This document shows, piece after piece, positions 14,529-21,648 of a stretch of 25,341 nt of DNA. The translations under genes and the position numbers were made by a program. Positions within the stretch are counted from its first letter, which is position 1; every line of letters begins with the position of its first letter. The notes below the pieces were generated by a model. That model was given only the letters and a program-made list of their open reading frames with translations. It made no database searches and had not been told where the DNA came from. Source of the stretch: an uncultured Eubacteriales bacterium (GTDB taxonomy: Bacteria; Bacillota; Clostridia; Oscillospirales; Oscillospiraceae); contig URPU01000027.1 in the NCBI GenBank assembly GCA_900549865.1, positions 1-25,341 of the forward strand, in the 5' to 3' direction.

Positions 14529-15998
14529 ATGAAAAAAGCAATAATAAAAACCGCGGCGTTTCTGCTGATCCTTGCCGCTCTCTTTGCCGCCTTCGCCGGG
14601 GTGTATTCATTCAAGTTCGGCGACGGTATATACGGGCTGAAAACCTTCTACAGGCAGCCAAAGGACTCGATAGACGTGGTCTTTGTCGGCAGCAGCCACA
14701 TCTATGAGAACGTAAGCACAGGCGTGCTGTGGGATGAATACGGCATCGCCGCATACGACCTTGCCGGAAGCATGCAGCCGGTGTGGAACAGCTATTACTA
14801 CATAAACGAGTGCCTGAAAACGCAGCACCCGAAGCTCATCGTCATGGACATCAATTCCGCTGTGCTGAGCGACAACTCAAACTCCGGCGCGAAGGATCTG
14901 ACGGACATGAGCCGGATAATCAAGAACACCTACGGGATGAAGCCGTCCCGCGACAAGCTGGAGGCCATCAAGGCAAGCGCCAACAGCAGCTTCTGGAGCG
15001 AATACATTCTGGAGTTTCCGACCTATCACACGCGCTACAGCGAGCTGAGCAAGGCGGACTACCTCCCATACAACAACATTGCCTATTTCGAGTACTGGAA
15101 GGGCTTCGGCATGAACGCCACAGTCGTGCCGCAGGAATCCCCCACCGGCTTCGAGACGGACAAGGTGGGCGTCATCGCGGAAAAGTCAGAGGAATATTTC
15201 GCAAAAATATTCGGGCTGTGCAAGGAAAAGGGCGTGCCGCTGCTGCTGATAAAGACGCCCTATCAGGCGACGGAGGCCGACACGGAGAAATTCAACCGCG
15301 TCGGCGAGCTGGCAGAGGCGGCGGGCATACCATATGTGAACTTCAACTACATGCTGGACGAGATAGGGCTGGATTTCTCCTGCGCCTACGCCGACTCCTG
15401 CCATATGAGTTACATCGGCAGCGCGGCATTTTCGGAATACCTCGGAAAATGGCTGAAGGATAATTACGATTTGCCAGACAGGCGCGGCGAGGCGGGCTAT
15501 GAAAGCTGGGAGACCATGGCGCGCTTCTGCGCAAAGCAGATGTACAACGCCCGCCTGAGCCACACGAAGGAGCTTTCCGACTACATAAAGGCCGCGGCCG
15601 GTGAGGATTACATCGTCATATACAACCTAACAGGGAATTTCAAGGGCGCAGAGAATTACGCCGCGCTGAAAGAAGCGCTGGCGCAGACCGGCGCGGACAC
15701 GGATGCTATAGAGCCGGGCTTTACATGGATAACGGAAGCAGGCAAGGTCATCCACGCCTCCTACGGCGATTACTGGGCGCGTGAGCTCAAGCCGAACTGC
15801 TGGCTGATACAGAAATACGGCGAGTCCGTCGAATTTGAGGGCGGCCCGTGCAATAAATTTGCGGAGGGGCTGAACGTGACGGTATACGACCCGCTGACCG
15901 AGACCATCGTCGATTCCTCGCACTTCCGTCTTGACGACGGGAAAATAAAGCTGACGAAGGATTCAGAGCAGGCGCTGGACGGCTCATTCCTGTACTGA
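14529..15998 (+). CDS. Membrane-anchored SGNH-hydrolase-like partner of the MBOAT protein
   Basis: The 489-residue protein has an N-terminal signal anchor (about 5-27). A GSSH block (G54-H57 in VVFVGSSHIYEN) takes the place of the GDS motif, with S55 the probable nucleophile. The DSCH block (D289, H292) in YADSCHMSYIGSAAFSEYLGKWL supplies the other triad residues. This is the arrangement of AlgX/AlgJ/DltD-like extracytoplasmic proteins that complete O-acylation with an MBOAT partner. About 190 residues follow the SGNH domain; this part contains a repeated soluble domain I do not recognise. GAGGGAGGGG precedes the ATG. It is co-transcribed with the MBOAT gene. Confidence 0.85.
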   Translation: MKKAIIKTAAFLLILAALFAAFAGVYSFKFGDGIYGLKTFYRQPKDSIDVVFVGSSHIYENVSTGVLWDEYGIAAYDLAGSMQPVWNSYYYINECLKTQHPKLIVMDINSAVLSDNSNSGAKDLTDMSRIIKNTYGMKPSRDKLEAIKASANSSFWSEYILEFPTYHTRYSELSKADYLPYNNIAYFEYWKGFGMNATVVPQESPTGFETDKVGVIAEKSEEYFAKIFGLCKEKGVPLLLIKTPYQATEADTEKFNRVGELAEAAGIPYVNFNYMLDEIGLDFSCAYADSCHMSYIGSAAFSEYLGKWLKDNYDLPDRRGEAGYESWETMARFCAKQMYNARLSHTKELSDYIKAAAGEDYIVIYNLTGNFKGAENYAALKEALAQTGADTDAIEPGFTWITEAGKVIHASYGDYWARELKPNCWLIQKYGESVEFEGGPCNKFAEGLNVTVYDPLTETIVDSSHFRLDDGKIKLTKDSEQALDGSFLY

Positions 15999-16009
15999 GG
16001 CACGCAAAA

Positions 16010-16096
16010 GCGGGCTGCAAAAAATCGCAGCCCGCCCGCGGCGGATATTTTCTCTTCACGGGAAAACTCTCCGTCCGCTGGACGATTTCCCGTTTT
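16010..16096 (+). terminator. Two hairpins after the acylation operon, the second terminator-like
   Basis: First hairpin: GCGGGCTGC / GCAGCCCGC (16010-16035), with no T-run on the plus strand. Second: ACGGGAAA / TTTCCCGT (16058-16093) enclosing a GTCC/GGAC inner stem and followed by TTTT. Together they probably end the MBOAT-SGNH transcript. Confidence 0.6.
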
Positions 16097-16110
16097 GGAT
16101 GTATCCGTGA

Positions 16111-16135
16111 TATATGGTCAATAATAGACCGTATA
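16111..16135. promoter_or_regulatory. Imperfect dyad upstream of bofA
   Basis: TATATGGTC and GACCGTATA face each other across seven A/T bases; one T-G mismatch. It lies about 130 bases before the bofA start and could be an operator. No sigma-A or sigma-E promoter was convincing nearby. Confidence 0.35.
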
Positions 16136-16263
16136 GGGATAACAAACCGCAGCATATATCTCTCTCGCCGCGCGGATGAATCGTCTGTCTGTATTATCTG
16201 CGCGCGGCAAAAAAATAATCTGCCATTTTCTGCTTGCGCCGAAACAGGCTGGAAGGACCAAAC

Positions 16264-16524
16264 ATGGATCTGACAACAATACTTGAAATCGCCGCGATAA
16301 TCGTTGGGGCATATCTTTTCTTAAAGTTGCTGACTGCGCCGCTGAAGCTTGCGATAAAGCTGCTGCTGCACGCGGGGCTGGGCTTTCTGCTGCTGCTCGT
16401 CGAGGAGCTTATAAGCGGCTTCTTCGACTTCTCGCTTGGCATAAGCTTTATAAACTGCCTTGTCGCCGGGATACTCGGCATTCCGGGAGTCATCATACTT
16501 GTGCTCATCAAAATTTTTATGTAA
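16264..16524 (+). CDS. bofA: BofA-type pro-sigma-K processing regulator
   Basis: The 86-residue hydrophobic protein has two or three membrane segments. The C-terminal block ISFINCLVAGILGIPGVIILVLIKIF matches the conserved end of BofA (IN-x-GILGIPG-x-ALVIIK). In Bacillus BofA holds the SpoIVFB protease inactive in the forespore outer membrane until sigma-K is needed. Its presence suggests a sporulating ancestor or organism. The usual neighbour recR is absent here; the gene stands alone between the acylation operon and mgtC. The start at 16264 has GGAAGGA 6 bases upstream (the frame from 16234 does not). The last codon and the stop lie inside a TTATGT unit. Confidence 0.9.
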   Translation: MDLTTILEIAAIIVGAYLFLKLLTAPLKLAIKLLLHAGLGFLLLLVEELISGFFDFSLGISFINCLVAGILGIPGVIILVLIKIFM

Positions 16525-16558
16525 ACCGATTTATGTGAATAATATTATGTAGATATGC
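16517..16558. repeat. 3-unit, 14-bp periodic TTATGT array
   Basis: Perfect TTATGT hexamers at 16517, 16531 and 16545, spacing exactly 14, with variable A/T-rich 8-base spacers, as in the array at 8080-8233. The first hexamer contains the last sense codon and the first T of the stop of bofA. The last unit ends at the U-tract of the mgtC terminator. Its units resemble the first and the last two units of the longer array. Confidence 0.9.
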
Positions 16559-16606
16559 AAAAATATCGCCCTAGAGGTGCTGGCACGCAGCCGCCTCCGG
16601 GGCGAT
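16559..16606 (-). terminator. Terminator of the MgtC genes
   Basis: On the minus strand ATCGCCC pairs with GGGCGAT, with an inner GGAGG/CCTCT pairing, followed by ATATTTTTG. It lies 12 bases after the mgtC stop. Confidence 0.88.
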
Positions 16607-16618
16607 TCATATTTACGC

Positions 16619-17314
16619 TTACAGCTCTTCGACGGCGAGGACGTTTTCAAGGTCGGTGAGGCTCTTGACAAGCTCATCGTCGAGCTTTCTTTTATTGACC
16701 TGCACGGTGGCGACGGCGCTATACCTGTGCCGCCCGTCCTCATCCGTGACGCGGCTTATCTCAAGCCCGCTCATCTTGATGCGCTTTTCGCGGATGACGC
16801 GCACGATGTTCTCTATCGTCTCCGCCTTGTAATATTCAACGTAGAGGTTGACGTCCGTGAGCTTGCGGGCAAAGCGGTATTCTATCTTCACAAGCAGAAG
16901 CTCCGCCACGAGCACCATTAGCGTCGCAAATATGGCGCACTCTACATAGCCCGCGCCGCACACAAGGCCGATTATCGCACTCGTCCACAATCCGGCGGCA
17001 GTGGTGAGGCCCTTGACGCGCTGGCGGTTCGTGACGATAATGGTGCCCGCGCCGATGAAGCCTATGCCGGCGACGACCTGCGCGCCGAGACGGGCAACGT
17101 CCGTATAGAGATTGAGCTTAAGGTAGAGGAACTGGCTTGTAAGCGTGGTTATCGCCGCGCCGAGGCAGATGAGGATATGCGTGCGGAAGCCGGCGGGGCG
17201 GCGCTTATACTCGCGCTCTATCCCGATAAGACCGCCGCAGACCACAGCCAGCACCATGCGAACCGCAATGGCCCAGAAATTCATCTCACGCGCGAAATCA
17301 AAGCATGACAGCAT
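16619..17314 (-). CDS. MgtC/SapB family membrane protein (second of a tandem pair)
   Basis: The 231-residue protein has the MgtC signatures GGLIGIEREYKRRPAGFRTH, IGFIGAGTIIV and VKGLTTAAGLWTSAIIGL within four or five membrane segments, then a soluble C-terminal ACT-like domain (about 150-231). MgtC proteins are linked with survival at low Mg2+ and, in pathogens, with ATP synthase inhibition; the role in commensal Clostridia is not defined. The start has GGAGGG about 8 bases upstream. It lies 14 bases after the paralog at 17329 and is co-transcribed with it. The two share the core motifs closely but differ in the C-terminal domain. Confidence 0.93.
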   Translation of the reverse strand: MLSCFDFAREMNFWAIAVRMVLAVVCGGLIGIEREYKRRPAGFRTHILICLGAAITTLTSQFLYLKLNLYTDVARLGAQVVAGIGFIGAGTIIVTNRQRVKGLTTAAGLWTSAIIGLVCGAGYVECAIFATLMVLVAELLLVKIEYRFARKLTDVNLYVEYYKAETIENIVRVIREKRIKMSGLEISRVTDEDGRHRYSAVATVQVNKRKLDDELVKSLTDLENVLAVEEL

Positions 17315-17328
17315 TTTGTTTCCCTCCC

Positions 17329-18054
17329 TCAGACTTCGTCAATGGCGACAACGCCGTCAAGCGTTGACAGCGCCGCAAGCAGCTCGGCATGTTCCCTTCT
17401 GCGCGGCAGACGCATGGAGCACAGCACGCTGAAGCGCGCCATATGCTCACGCTTGTCCTTTTCTATCTCAACGTCGTACAGGTGGACGCCCTCGGCCTTG
17501 ATGCGGTTGACGATGTTGCCGAGGTTCTCAAACGAATCCATCTCAACATATATGGTCATGTTGCGGGAGCTGGAGAGCATGGCGTCCTCAATAAGTGGCA
17601 GGAGCTTCATGGAAATGACGATGAGCGCCACACCGACGATCATGCACTCATAAAAGCCCGCGCCGATGGCAAGGCCCATGCCGGCCGAGGCCCACAGCCC
17701 GGCGGCGGTGGTGAGGCCCTTGACCTCCTGACGGCCTGTGACGATGATGGTGCCCGCGCCGAGGAAGCCCACGCCGTTTATGACCTGCGCACCGAAGCGG
17801 GAGACGTCCGTCTTTATCCCGATGCGCGAGGCCGTGGCAAGCCACTGGTGATTGAGCATATAGTCAAGATACTGGCTGAGCATGACCGTCATCGCCGCGC
17901 CCAGCGCCACGAGCATATACGTGCGGAAGCCCGCGGGGCGGCGCTTCTTCTCGCGCTCAAAGCCGACGATGCCGCCCATTAGCATGGCAAGCAGCACGCG
18001 CAGCATCATAGACGGGAAACTGAACTGCCTCAATTGATCAAAAATGCTTTCCAT
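17329..18054 (-). CDS. MgtC/SapB family membrane protein (first of a tandem pair)
   Basis: The 241-residue protein has GGIVGFEREKKRRPAGFRTY, VGFLGAGTIIV and VKGLTTAAGLWASAGMGLAIGAG, plus a C-terminal ACT-like domain (SSSRNMTIYVEMDSFENLG onward). Compared with its neighbour it carries a longer loop after the second segment (YMLNHQWLATASRIGIKTD, about 65-83). It is the promoter-proximal gene: an extended -10 promoter lies 69-96 bases upstream, and a short hairpin sits in the leader. I looked for an M-box magnesium riboswitch; the leader of about 60 bases is too short for one. GGAGAG precedes the ATG. Confidence 0.93.
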   Translation of the reverse strand: MESIFDQLRQFSFPSMMLRVLLAMLMGGIVGFEREKKRRPAGFRTYMLVALGAAMTVMLSQYLDYMLNHQWLATASRIGIKTDVSRFGAQVINGVGFLGAGTIIVTGRQEVKGLTTAAGLWASAGMGLAIGAGFYECMIVGVALIVISMKLLPLIEDAMLSSSRNMTIYVEMDSFENLGNIVNRIKAEGVHLYDVEIEKDKREHMARFSVLCSMRLPRRREHAELLAALSTLDGVVAIDEV

Positions 18055-18084
18055 TTTCTCTCCAGCCTGTTTTCTGAGAATAAA

Positions 18085-18150
18085 TTCAGAGCGCCGGGTT
18101 ACAGCGCTCCGAAATTTAGTGTATTATACCACACTATTCATTTATTGCAA
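18085..18150 (-). promoter_or_regulatory. Promoter and leader hairpin of the mgtC pair
   Basis: On the minus strand, TTGCAA (18150-18145), a 16-bp spacer and TATAAT (18128-18123), with TG making an extended -10. The leader has a hairpin with GAGCGC/GCGCTC arms (18085-18113). An AAACTTT-N4-AAAGTTT dyad at 18165-18182, just upstream of the -35, may be a regulator site. Confidence 0.72.
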
Positions 18151-18202
18151 TGCAAATAGTGGCCAAACTTTACAAAAAGTTTTCGTGCATTTTAACAAAT
18201 TC

Positions 18203-18904
18203 TTAGCAGAATATCCGTTCAACGAGCGCGGGTATCTCCGCAAGGCTGCGCACGGTATAGTCAGCCGGGATATCGGCGCGCGGGGGAAGCCCCTTGGGGT
18301 CAAACCAGCAGGTCCTCACGCCGCAGTTAATCCCGCCGCGTATGTCGGAGGTGAGGCTGTCGCCGATGATGAGGGCGCGGCGCGCGTCAAAGTCCGGAAT
18401 GCGGGAAAAGCAAAGATCAAAAAACTCACGGCTCGGCTTATTGAAGCCGATAGTCTCGGAAACAAAGATATCCTTGAAATACTTCGTTATGCCGGAGCTT
18501 GCAAGGCGCGCATCCTGCACGCGCGCATTCCCGTTGGAGATTATATAGAGGTCATATTGTCCGCAAAGCGCCTCTAGAAGCTCCTGCGCGCCGGGGACGA
18601 AATAATGCCCCTCGCACAGGTGCCCGGCGTAGCTATCCTCCGCCGCCCCGGCGTCGAGGTCGAGCCCCAGCTCTTCAAAGAACACGCGGAAGCGGCCCAC
18701 GCAGACCTCCTGCCGCGTAAGCCGGCCCTCCTCAAGCATTTCCCAATGGCGCAGGTTTATGCGGCTGAAAAGCGAAAGCACCTCCGGCGTGGGGTCTATG
18801 CCGCGCTCAAGCAGCGTTTTGCGCATGGAAGCGGCCTCCTGCCTGTCAAAGTCAAGCAGGGTATTATCAAGGTCAAAAAGCAGTATAGGCTTTCGTTCTG
18901 TCAT
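18203..18904 (-). CDS. HAD-superfamily hydrolase, YjjG-type pyrimidine nucleotidase
   Basis: The 233-residue protein has motif I LLFDLDNTLLDF (D11, D13), motif II ISNGN (S123), motif III lysine K156 in GFNKPSREFF and motif IV IGDSLTSDI (D182, D187), with a helical cap between I and II. The DNTLLDF opening, the SNGN motif and the NKPSREFFD segment fit the YjjG group, which dephosphorylates non-canonical pyrimidine nucleotides and so cleans the nucleotide pool; substrate is inferred. The start at 18904 has GGAGAG just upstream; an in-frame ATG at 18934 overlaps the region of the murF stop and has no site. It follows murF by 33 bases. Confidence 0.85.
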   Translation of the reverse strand: MTERKPILLFDLDNTLLDFDRQEAASMRKTLLERGIDPTPEVLSLFSRINLRHWEMLEEGRLTRQEVCVGRFRVFFEELGLDLDAGAAEDSYAGHLCEGHYFVPGAQELLEALCGQYDLYIISNGNARVQDARLASSGITKYFKDIFVSETIGFNKPSREFFDLCFSRIPDFDARRALIIGDSLTSDIRGGINCGVRTCWFDPKGLPPRADIPADYTVRSLAEIPALVERIFC

Positions 18905-18937
18905 TTTTATCTCTCCGGTATCTGTTTTGCGCAAGTC

Positions 18938-20296
18938 TTATTCTTCCCCGCCAAGCTTTTTGAGCGCCTCGGCGGCGTCCTCAAGATGCATACCGAGCGA
19001 GGCCTTGACAAGCACGTTGTCACCGCGGCGGATAAGCCCCGGCAGGGCGGCGATAAGCTCCGCCTTTGTTTCAAAGTGGCGGGCGCGGCTGCCCATGGCG
19101 GCGGTCAGATATGCCGACATCGGGCCGTAGGCCGCGACGAAGTCCACCCCGTGCGCGAGGGCGTACTCCCCCAATTTCTTATGCATGGCGGGCGAATCCT
19201 GCCCCATTTCGCGCATGTCGGAAAGCACGCACACGTGCCGCCCCGGCAGAGCGGTCAGGGAATCCACCGCACAGCGCATGGAATCGGGATTGGCGTTATA
19301 GCAGTCGTCAATGAGCGTGATGTACCCCGTGCTGTACACGACGCCGCGGCGGCCGACGGTATGGTAGGCGGCGACGCCCGCGGCGATCTCAGCATCCGTA
19401 AGCCCCATGACGAGGCCGACGGCCGCGCCCTCCAGCGCGGCATAGACCATATGCTGGCCGTAGGCCGGGATGCGCACGGCTATGCGGCGGCCGTCACACA
19501 CTATGTCGCAGTAAGCGCCGCTCTCCCCGTCGAAGCGGATATTCTCCGCGCGCACGGCGCAGTCCGGCGAAAGGCCGAAGCTGACAATACGCTGCGGGCA
19601 GTGCAGGGCGCGAAGCTTCGCGTCGTCGCCGTTTATTATGACCGTTCCGTCCGCGGGCATGAAGCCAAGCATCTCGGTCTTGGCGCGGAAAACCCCGTCA
19701 AGGTCATGCAGGAACTCAAGATGCGCGTGGCCGATGCAGGTGAACACGGCGATGGTAGGCCGCGCCATGGCGGCAAGCACGCTCATCTCGCCGAAGCCGG
19801 AAATGCCCATCTCCACGACGGCGGCCTCATGCGCGCCCGTAAGGCGCGAGAGCGTCATCGGAACGCCTATCTGATTATTGAGATTTCCCTCGGTCTTGAG
19901 CGTATTGAAGCGCTGAGACATGACGGCGTATATCATTTCCTTCGCCGTCGTCTTGCCGACGCTGCCGGTGATGCCAACAACGGGGATATCGAAGCGGGCG
20001 CGGTAAGCGCGCGTGATGGCCTCCAGCGCGGGCTGGACGGCGTTCACAACGATGACGCCGCGCGCCTCCCCTTCCGGAACGTGCTCCGCCAGACACACGG
20101 CCGCGCCCTTATCCAGCGCCGCCGTGATATAATCGTGCCCGTCAACGCGCTCGCCCCTGTAGGCGACGAAAAGGTCGCCCGGACGGACAAGGCGGCTGTC
20201 TATAACGACCGCGCCAAGTGCGGCGTCAAGCGGCGCCGCGCCGCAGAGCCTGCCGCCGCAGGCGGACAGCGCGTCACTGACTGTAAAATTATCCAT
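18938..20296 (-). CDS. murF: UDP-N-acetylmuramoyl-tripeptide--D-alanyl-D-alanine ligase
   Basis: This cytoplasmic Mur ligase adds D-Ala-D-Ala to the UDP-MurNAc tripeptide in peptidoglycan synthesis. The 452-residue protein has the N-terminal domain signature VVIDSRLVRPGDLFVAYRGER (about 30-50), the P-loop GITGSVGKTT (108-117), then the central motifs EGNLNNQIGVP and VVEMG and, further on, LIDDCYNANPDSM and HVCVLSDMREMG. The start at 20296 has GGAGGTG about 7 bases upstream; the longer frame from 20317 would put the site inside the gene. It is separated from the dcw-type cluster and followed by the HAD gene. Confidence 0.96.
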   Translation of the reverse strand: MDNFTVSDALSACGGRLCGAAPLDAALGAVVIDSRLVRPGDLFVAYRGERVDGHDYITAALDKGAAVCLAEHVPEGEARGVIVVNAVQPALEAITRAYRARFDIPVVGITGSVGKTTAKEMIYAVMSQRFNTLKTEGNLNNQIGVPMTLSRLTGAHEAAVVEMGISGFGEMSVLAAMARPTIAVFTCIGHAHLEFLHDLDGVFRAKTEMLGFMPADGTVIINGDDAKLRALHCPQRIVSFGLSPDCAVRAENIRFDGESGAYCDIVCDGRRIAVRIPAYGQHMVYAALEGAAVGLVMGLTDAEIAAGVAAYHTVGRRGVVYSTGYITLIDDCYNANPDSMRCAVDSLTALPGRHVCVLSDMREMGQDSPAMHKKLGEYALAHGVDFVAAYGPMSAYLTAAMGSRARHFETKAELIAALPGLIRRGDNVLVKASLGMHLEDAAEALKKLGGEE

Positions 20297-20327
20297 ACCC
20301 ACACCTCCGGGATGCACAGTACATGAG

Positions 20328-20356
20328 ATTTTATCACATTATTTTCCCCGTGGAAA
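20328..20356 (-). promoter_or_regulatory. Promoter of murF
   Basis: On the minus strand TTTCCA (20356-20351), a 17-bp spacer, and TAAAAT (20333-20328) preceded by TGA, an extended -10. The transcript would start about 25 bases before the ATG. Confidence 0.55.
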
Positions 20357-20396
20357 GACTATTTGCAAAAAAACAGGTGCACGACGGGAAATAATA

Positions 20397-20405
20397 TGTT
20401 ATAAT
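20397..20405 (+). promoter_or_regulatory. Extended -10 promoter of the exonuclease gene
   Basis: TGTTATAAT, an extended -10 with a perfect TATAAT at 20400-20405; no good -35 is at the right distance. The leader to the ATG at 20478 is about 65 bases and contains the degenerate 14-bp repeat. Confidence 0.6.
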
Positions 20406-20409
20406 AAAA

Positions 20410-20451
20410 TTTAGTCTGATTAGTTTAGTTTGATTGATTTGACTGGAATGA
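20410..20451. repeat. Degenerate 14-bp repeat, three copies
   Basis: Units start at 20410, 20424 and 20438: TTTAGTCTGATTAG, TTTAGTTTGATTGA and TTTGACTGGAATGA. The first two differ at three positions and the third is more diverged. It lies in the leader of the exonuclease gene, directly after its -10 box. Confidence 0.6.
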
Positions 20452-20477
20452 GATTTTAGCAAAGGATACGATTGCAT

Positions 20478-21461
20478 ATGAGTTACGTAGTGGTGGATCT
20501 GGAATGGAATCAGGCGATGAGTTCCAAGTCCTCCGTTTTCAACAAGCTCCCCATACATCTGCGCGGGGAGATAATAGAGATAGGCGCGGTGAAGCTGGAC
20601 GAGAACATGCGCCCGGCCGAGGAGCTGACCATCGACGTGAAGCCCGTTTACTTCAAGCGTATGCACTACAAGGTCAAGAAGATAACCGGCTTTGACAAGG
20701 AGAGGCTGGCGCACGGCATCGCCTTTGCCGACGCGCTGGCAGAGCTGCGCGAGTTCTGCGGCGACGACGTGACCTTCATCACCTGGGGCTGCGACGATCA
20801 GGGCATACTTGAGCAGAACATCATCATCCACGACCTTGATTGGGACTGGATATCCGGCTGGGTGAACCTTCAGCTCATCTACAACGTGCAGACTGGCGGA
20901 GACAAGAATCAAAAGTCGCTTGCAAGCGCGATGGAGCATTTTGAGATAGAGCAGACGCGCGTGGCGCACGACGCACTGGGCGACGCTTACAACACGGCCC
21001 TTGTGTGCACGAAGCTGGACATGGAAGATGGTCTGCGCCTCTACCCGGAGGCGGGGCGGATACTCGCCGCGCGTATGCCCAACTACAAGCCGCCCGTGGA
21101 CCGCAGCGGCGAGGAGCCGATCGCACACGAGAGCTTTGAGGGCTTTGAAAGCAAGGCGGCCGCTTTCGGCGACGCGCGCCTGACGGAGCTTGCCTGCCCC
21201 GTCTGCGGCGGGCAGACCGCCGGCGTCAGATGGGTCAACCAGGGCGACCAGCGCTATATGAACGTATACACCTGCGATACCGACGGGGCCTTCCTCGTGC
21301 GGGCAAAGTTCCGCAAGAACAGCGAGGACAAGAGCTGGACGGCAAACAAGCTCATCTACAAGGCGACACCAGAAATGCAGGACTTTTACAAGGCGAAGTC
21401 CACACAGGCCCGCCGCCGCGGCCGCGGCCACGGCGCGCGCAGGAACCGGCCCGCGAAGTAA
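20478..21461 (+). CDS. DEDDh 3'-5' exonuclease-domain protein with a C-terminal Cys motif and basic tail
   Basis: The 327-residue protein has an N-terminal RNase T/DnaQ-type exonuclease domain. D7 and E9 in VVVDLEWNQ bind metal, an aspartate in TWGCDDQGILEQN (D106/D107) is the second acidic site, and AHDALGDAYNTA (H164, D169) ends the DEDDh set. It resembles the KapD-like group; the nucleic-acid substrate is unknown. After about residue 200 there is a linker and a CPVCGG motif (C240, C243) followed by C266 in VYTCDTDG, perhaps an incomplete zinc ribbon. The protein ends in a very basic tail (RRRGRGHGARRNRPAK), likely to touch RNA or DNA. The ATG at 20478 is the chosen start; TTG at 20472 is possible. 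Confidence 0.85.
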   Translation: MSYVVVDLEWNQAMSSKSSVFNKLPIHLRGEIIEIGAVKLDENMRPAEELTIDVKPVYFKRMHYKVKKITGFDKERLAHGIAFADALAELREFCGDDVTFITWGCDDQGILEQNIIIHDLDWDWISGWVNLQLIYNVQTGGDKNQKSLASAMEHFEIEQTRVAHDALGDAYNTALVCTKLDMEDGLRLYPEAGRILAARMPNYKPPVDRSGEEPIAHESFEGFESKAAAFGDARLTELACPVCGGQTAGVRWVNQGDQRYMNVYTCDTDGAFLVRAKFRKNSEDKSWTANKLIYKATPEMQDFYKAKSTQARRRGRGHGARRNRPAK

Positions 21462-21499
21462 AATTCTGGCTGGGTGCAGATTTCCATTGTTTTTCAGAG

Positions 21500-21548
21500 G
21501 CCCGCAAGAAATTTTGTGAAATGTCCACGAAATTTCTTGTGGGCTTTT
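21500..21548 (+). terminator. Terminator of the exonuclease gene
   Basis: A 15-bp stem (21500-21514 with 21530-21544, one G-U pair), loop of 15 bases, followed by TTTT. It lies about 40 bases after the stop. Confidence 0.88.
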
Positions 21549-21589
21549 GTCGCAAATGTATACACATCGGGGAAAAGTGCATTTACGTA

Positions 21590-21618
21590 TTGACAAGCGG
21601 CGGGCGCGGTGCTACAGT
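21590..21618 (+). promoter_or_regulatory. Promoter of the Cys-rich small membrane protein
   Basis: A consensus TTGACA at 21590-21595, a 17-bp spacer and TACAGT at 21613-21618; about 30 bases before the ATG at 21649. Confidence 0.75.
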
Positions 21619-21648
21619 GCAGCCATCACGACGAAGGGAGACGCAGAC

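Noticed and set aside
16169..16208. GCCGCGC/GCGCGGC inverted repeat before bofA
   Set aside because: The loop is about 25 bases and the following run is A rather than T on the plus strand, so it is not a terminator; no other role is visible.
18055..18202. An M-box magnesium riboswitch upstream of the mgtC pair
   Set aside because: The promoter at 18123-18150 leaves a leader of only about 60 bases with one hairpin, too short for the roughly 170-base M-box.
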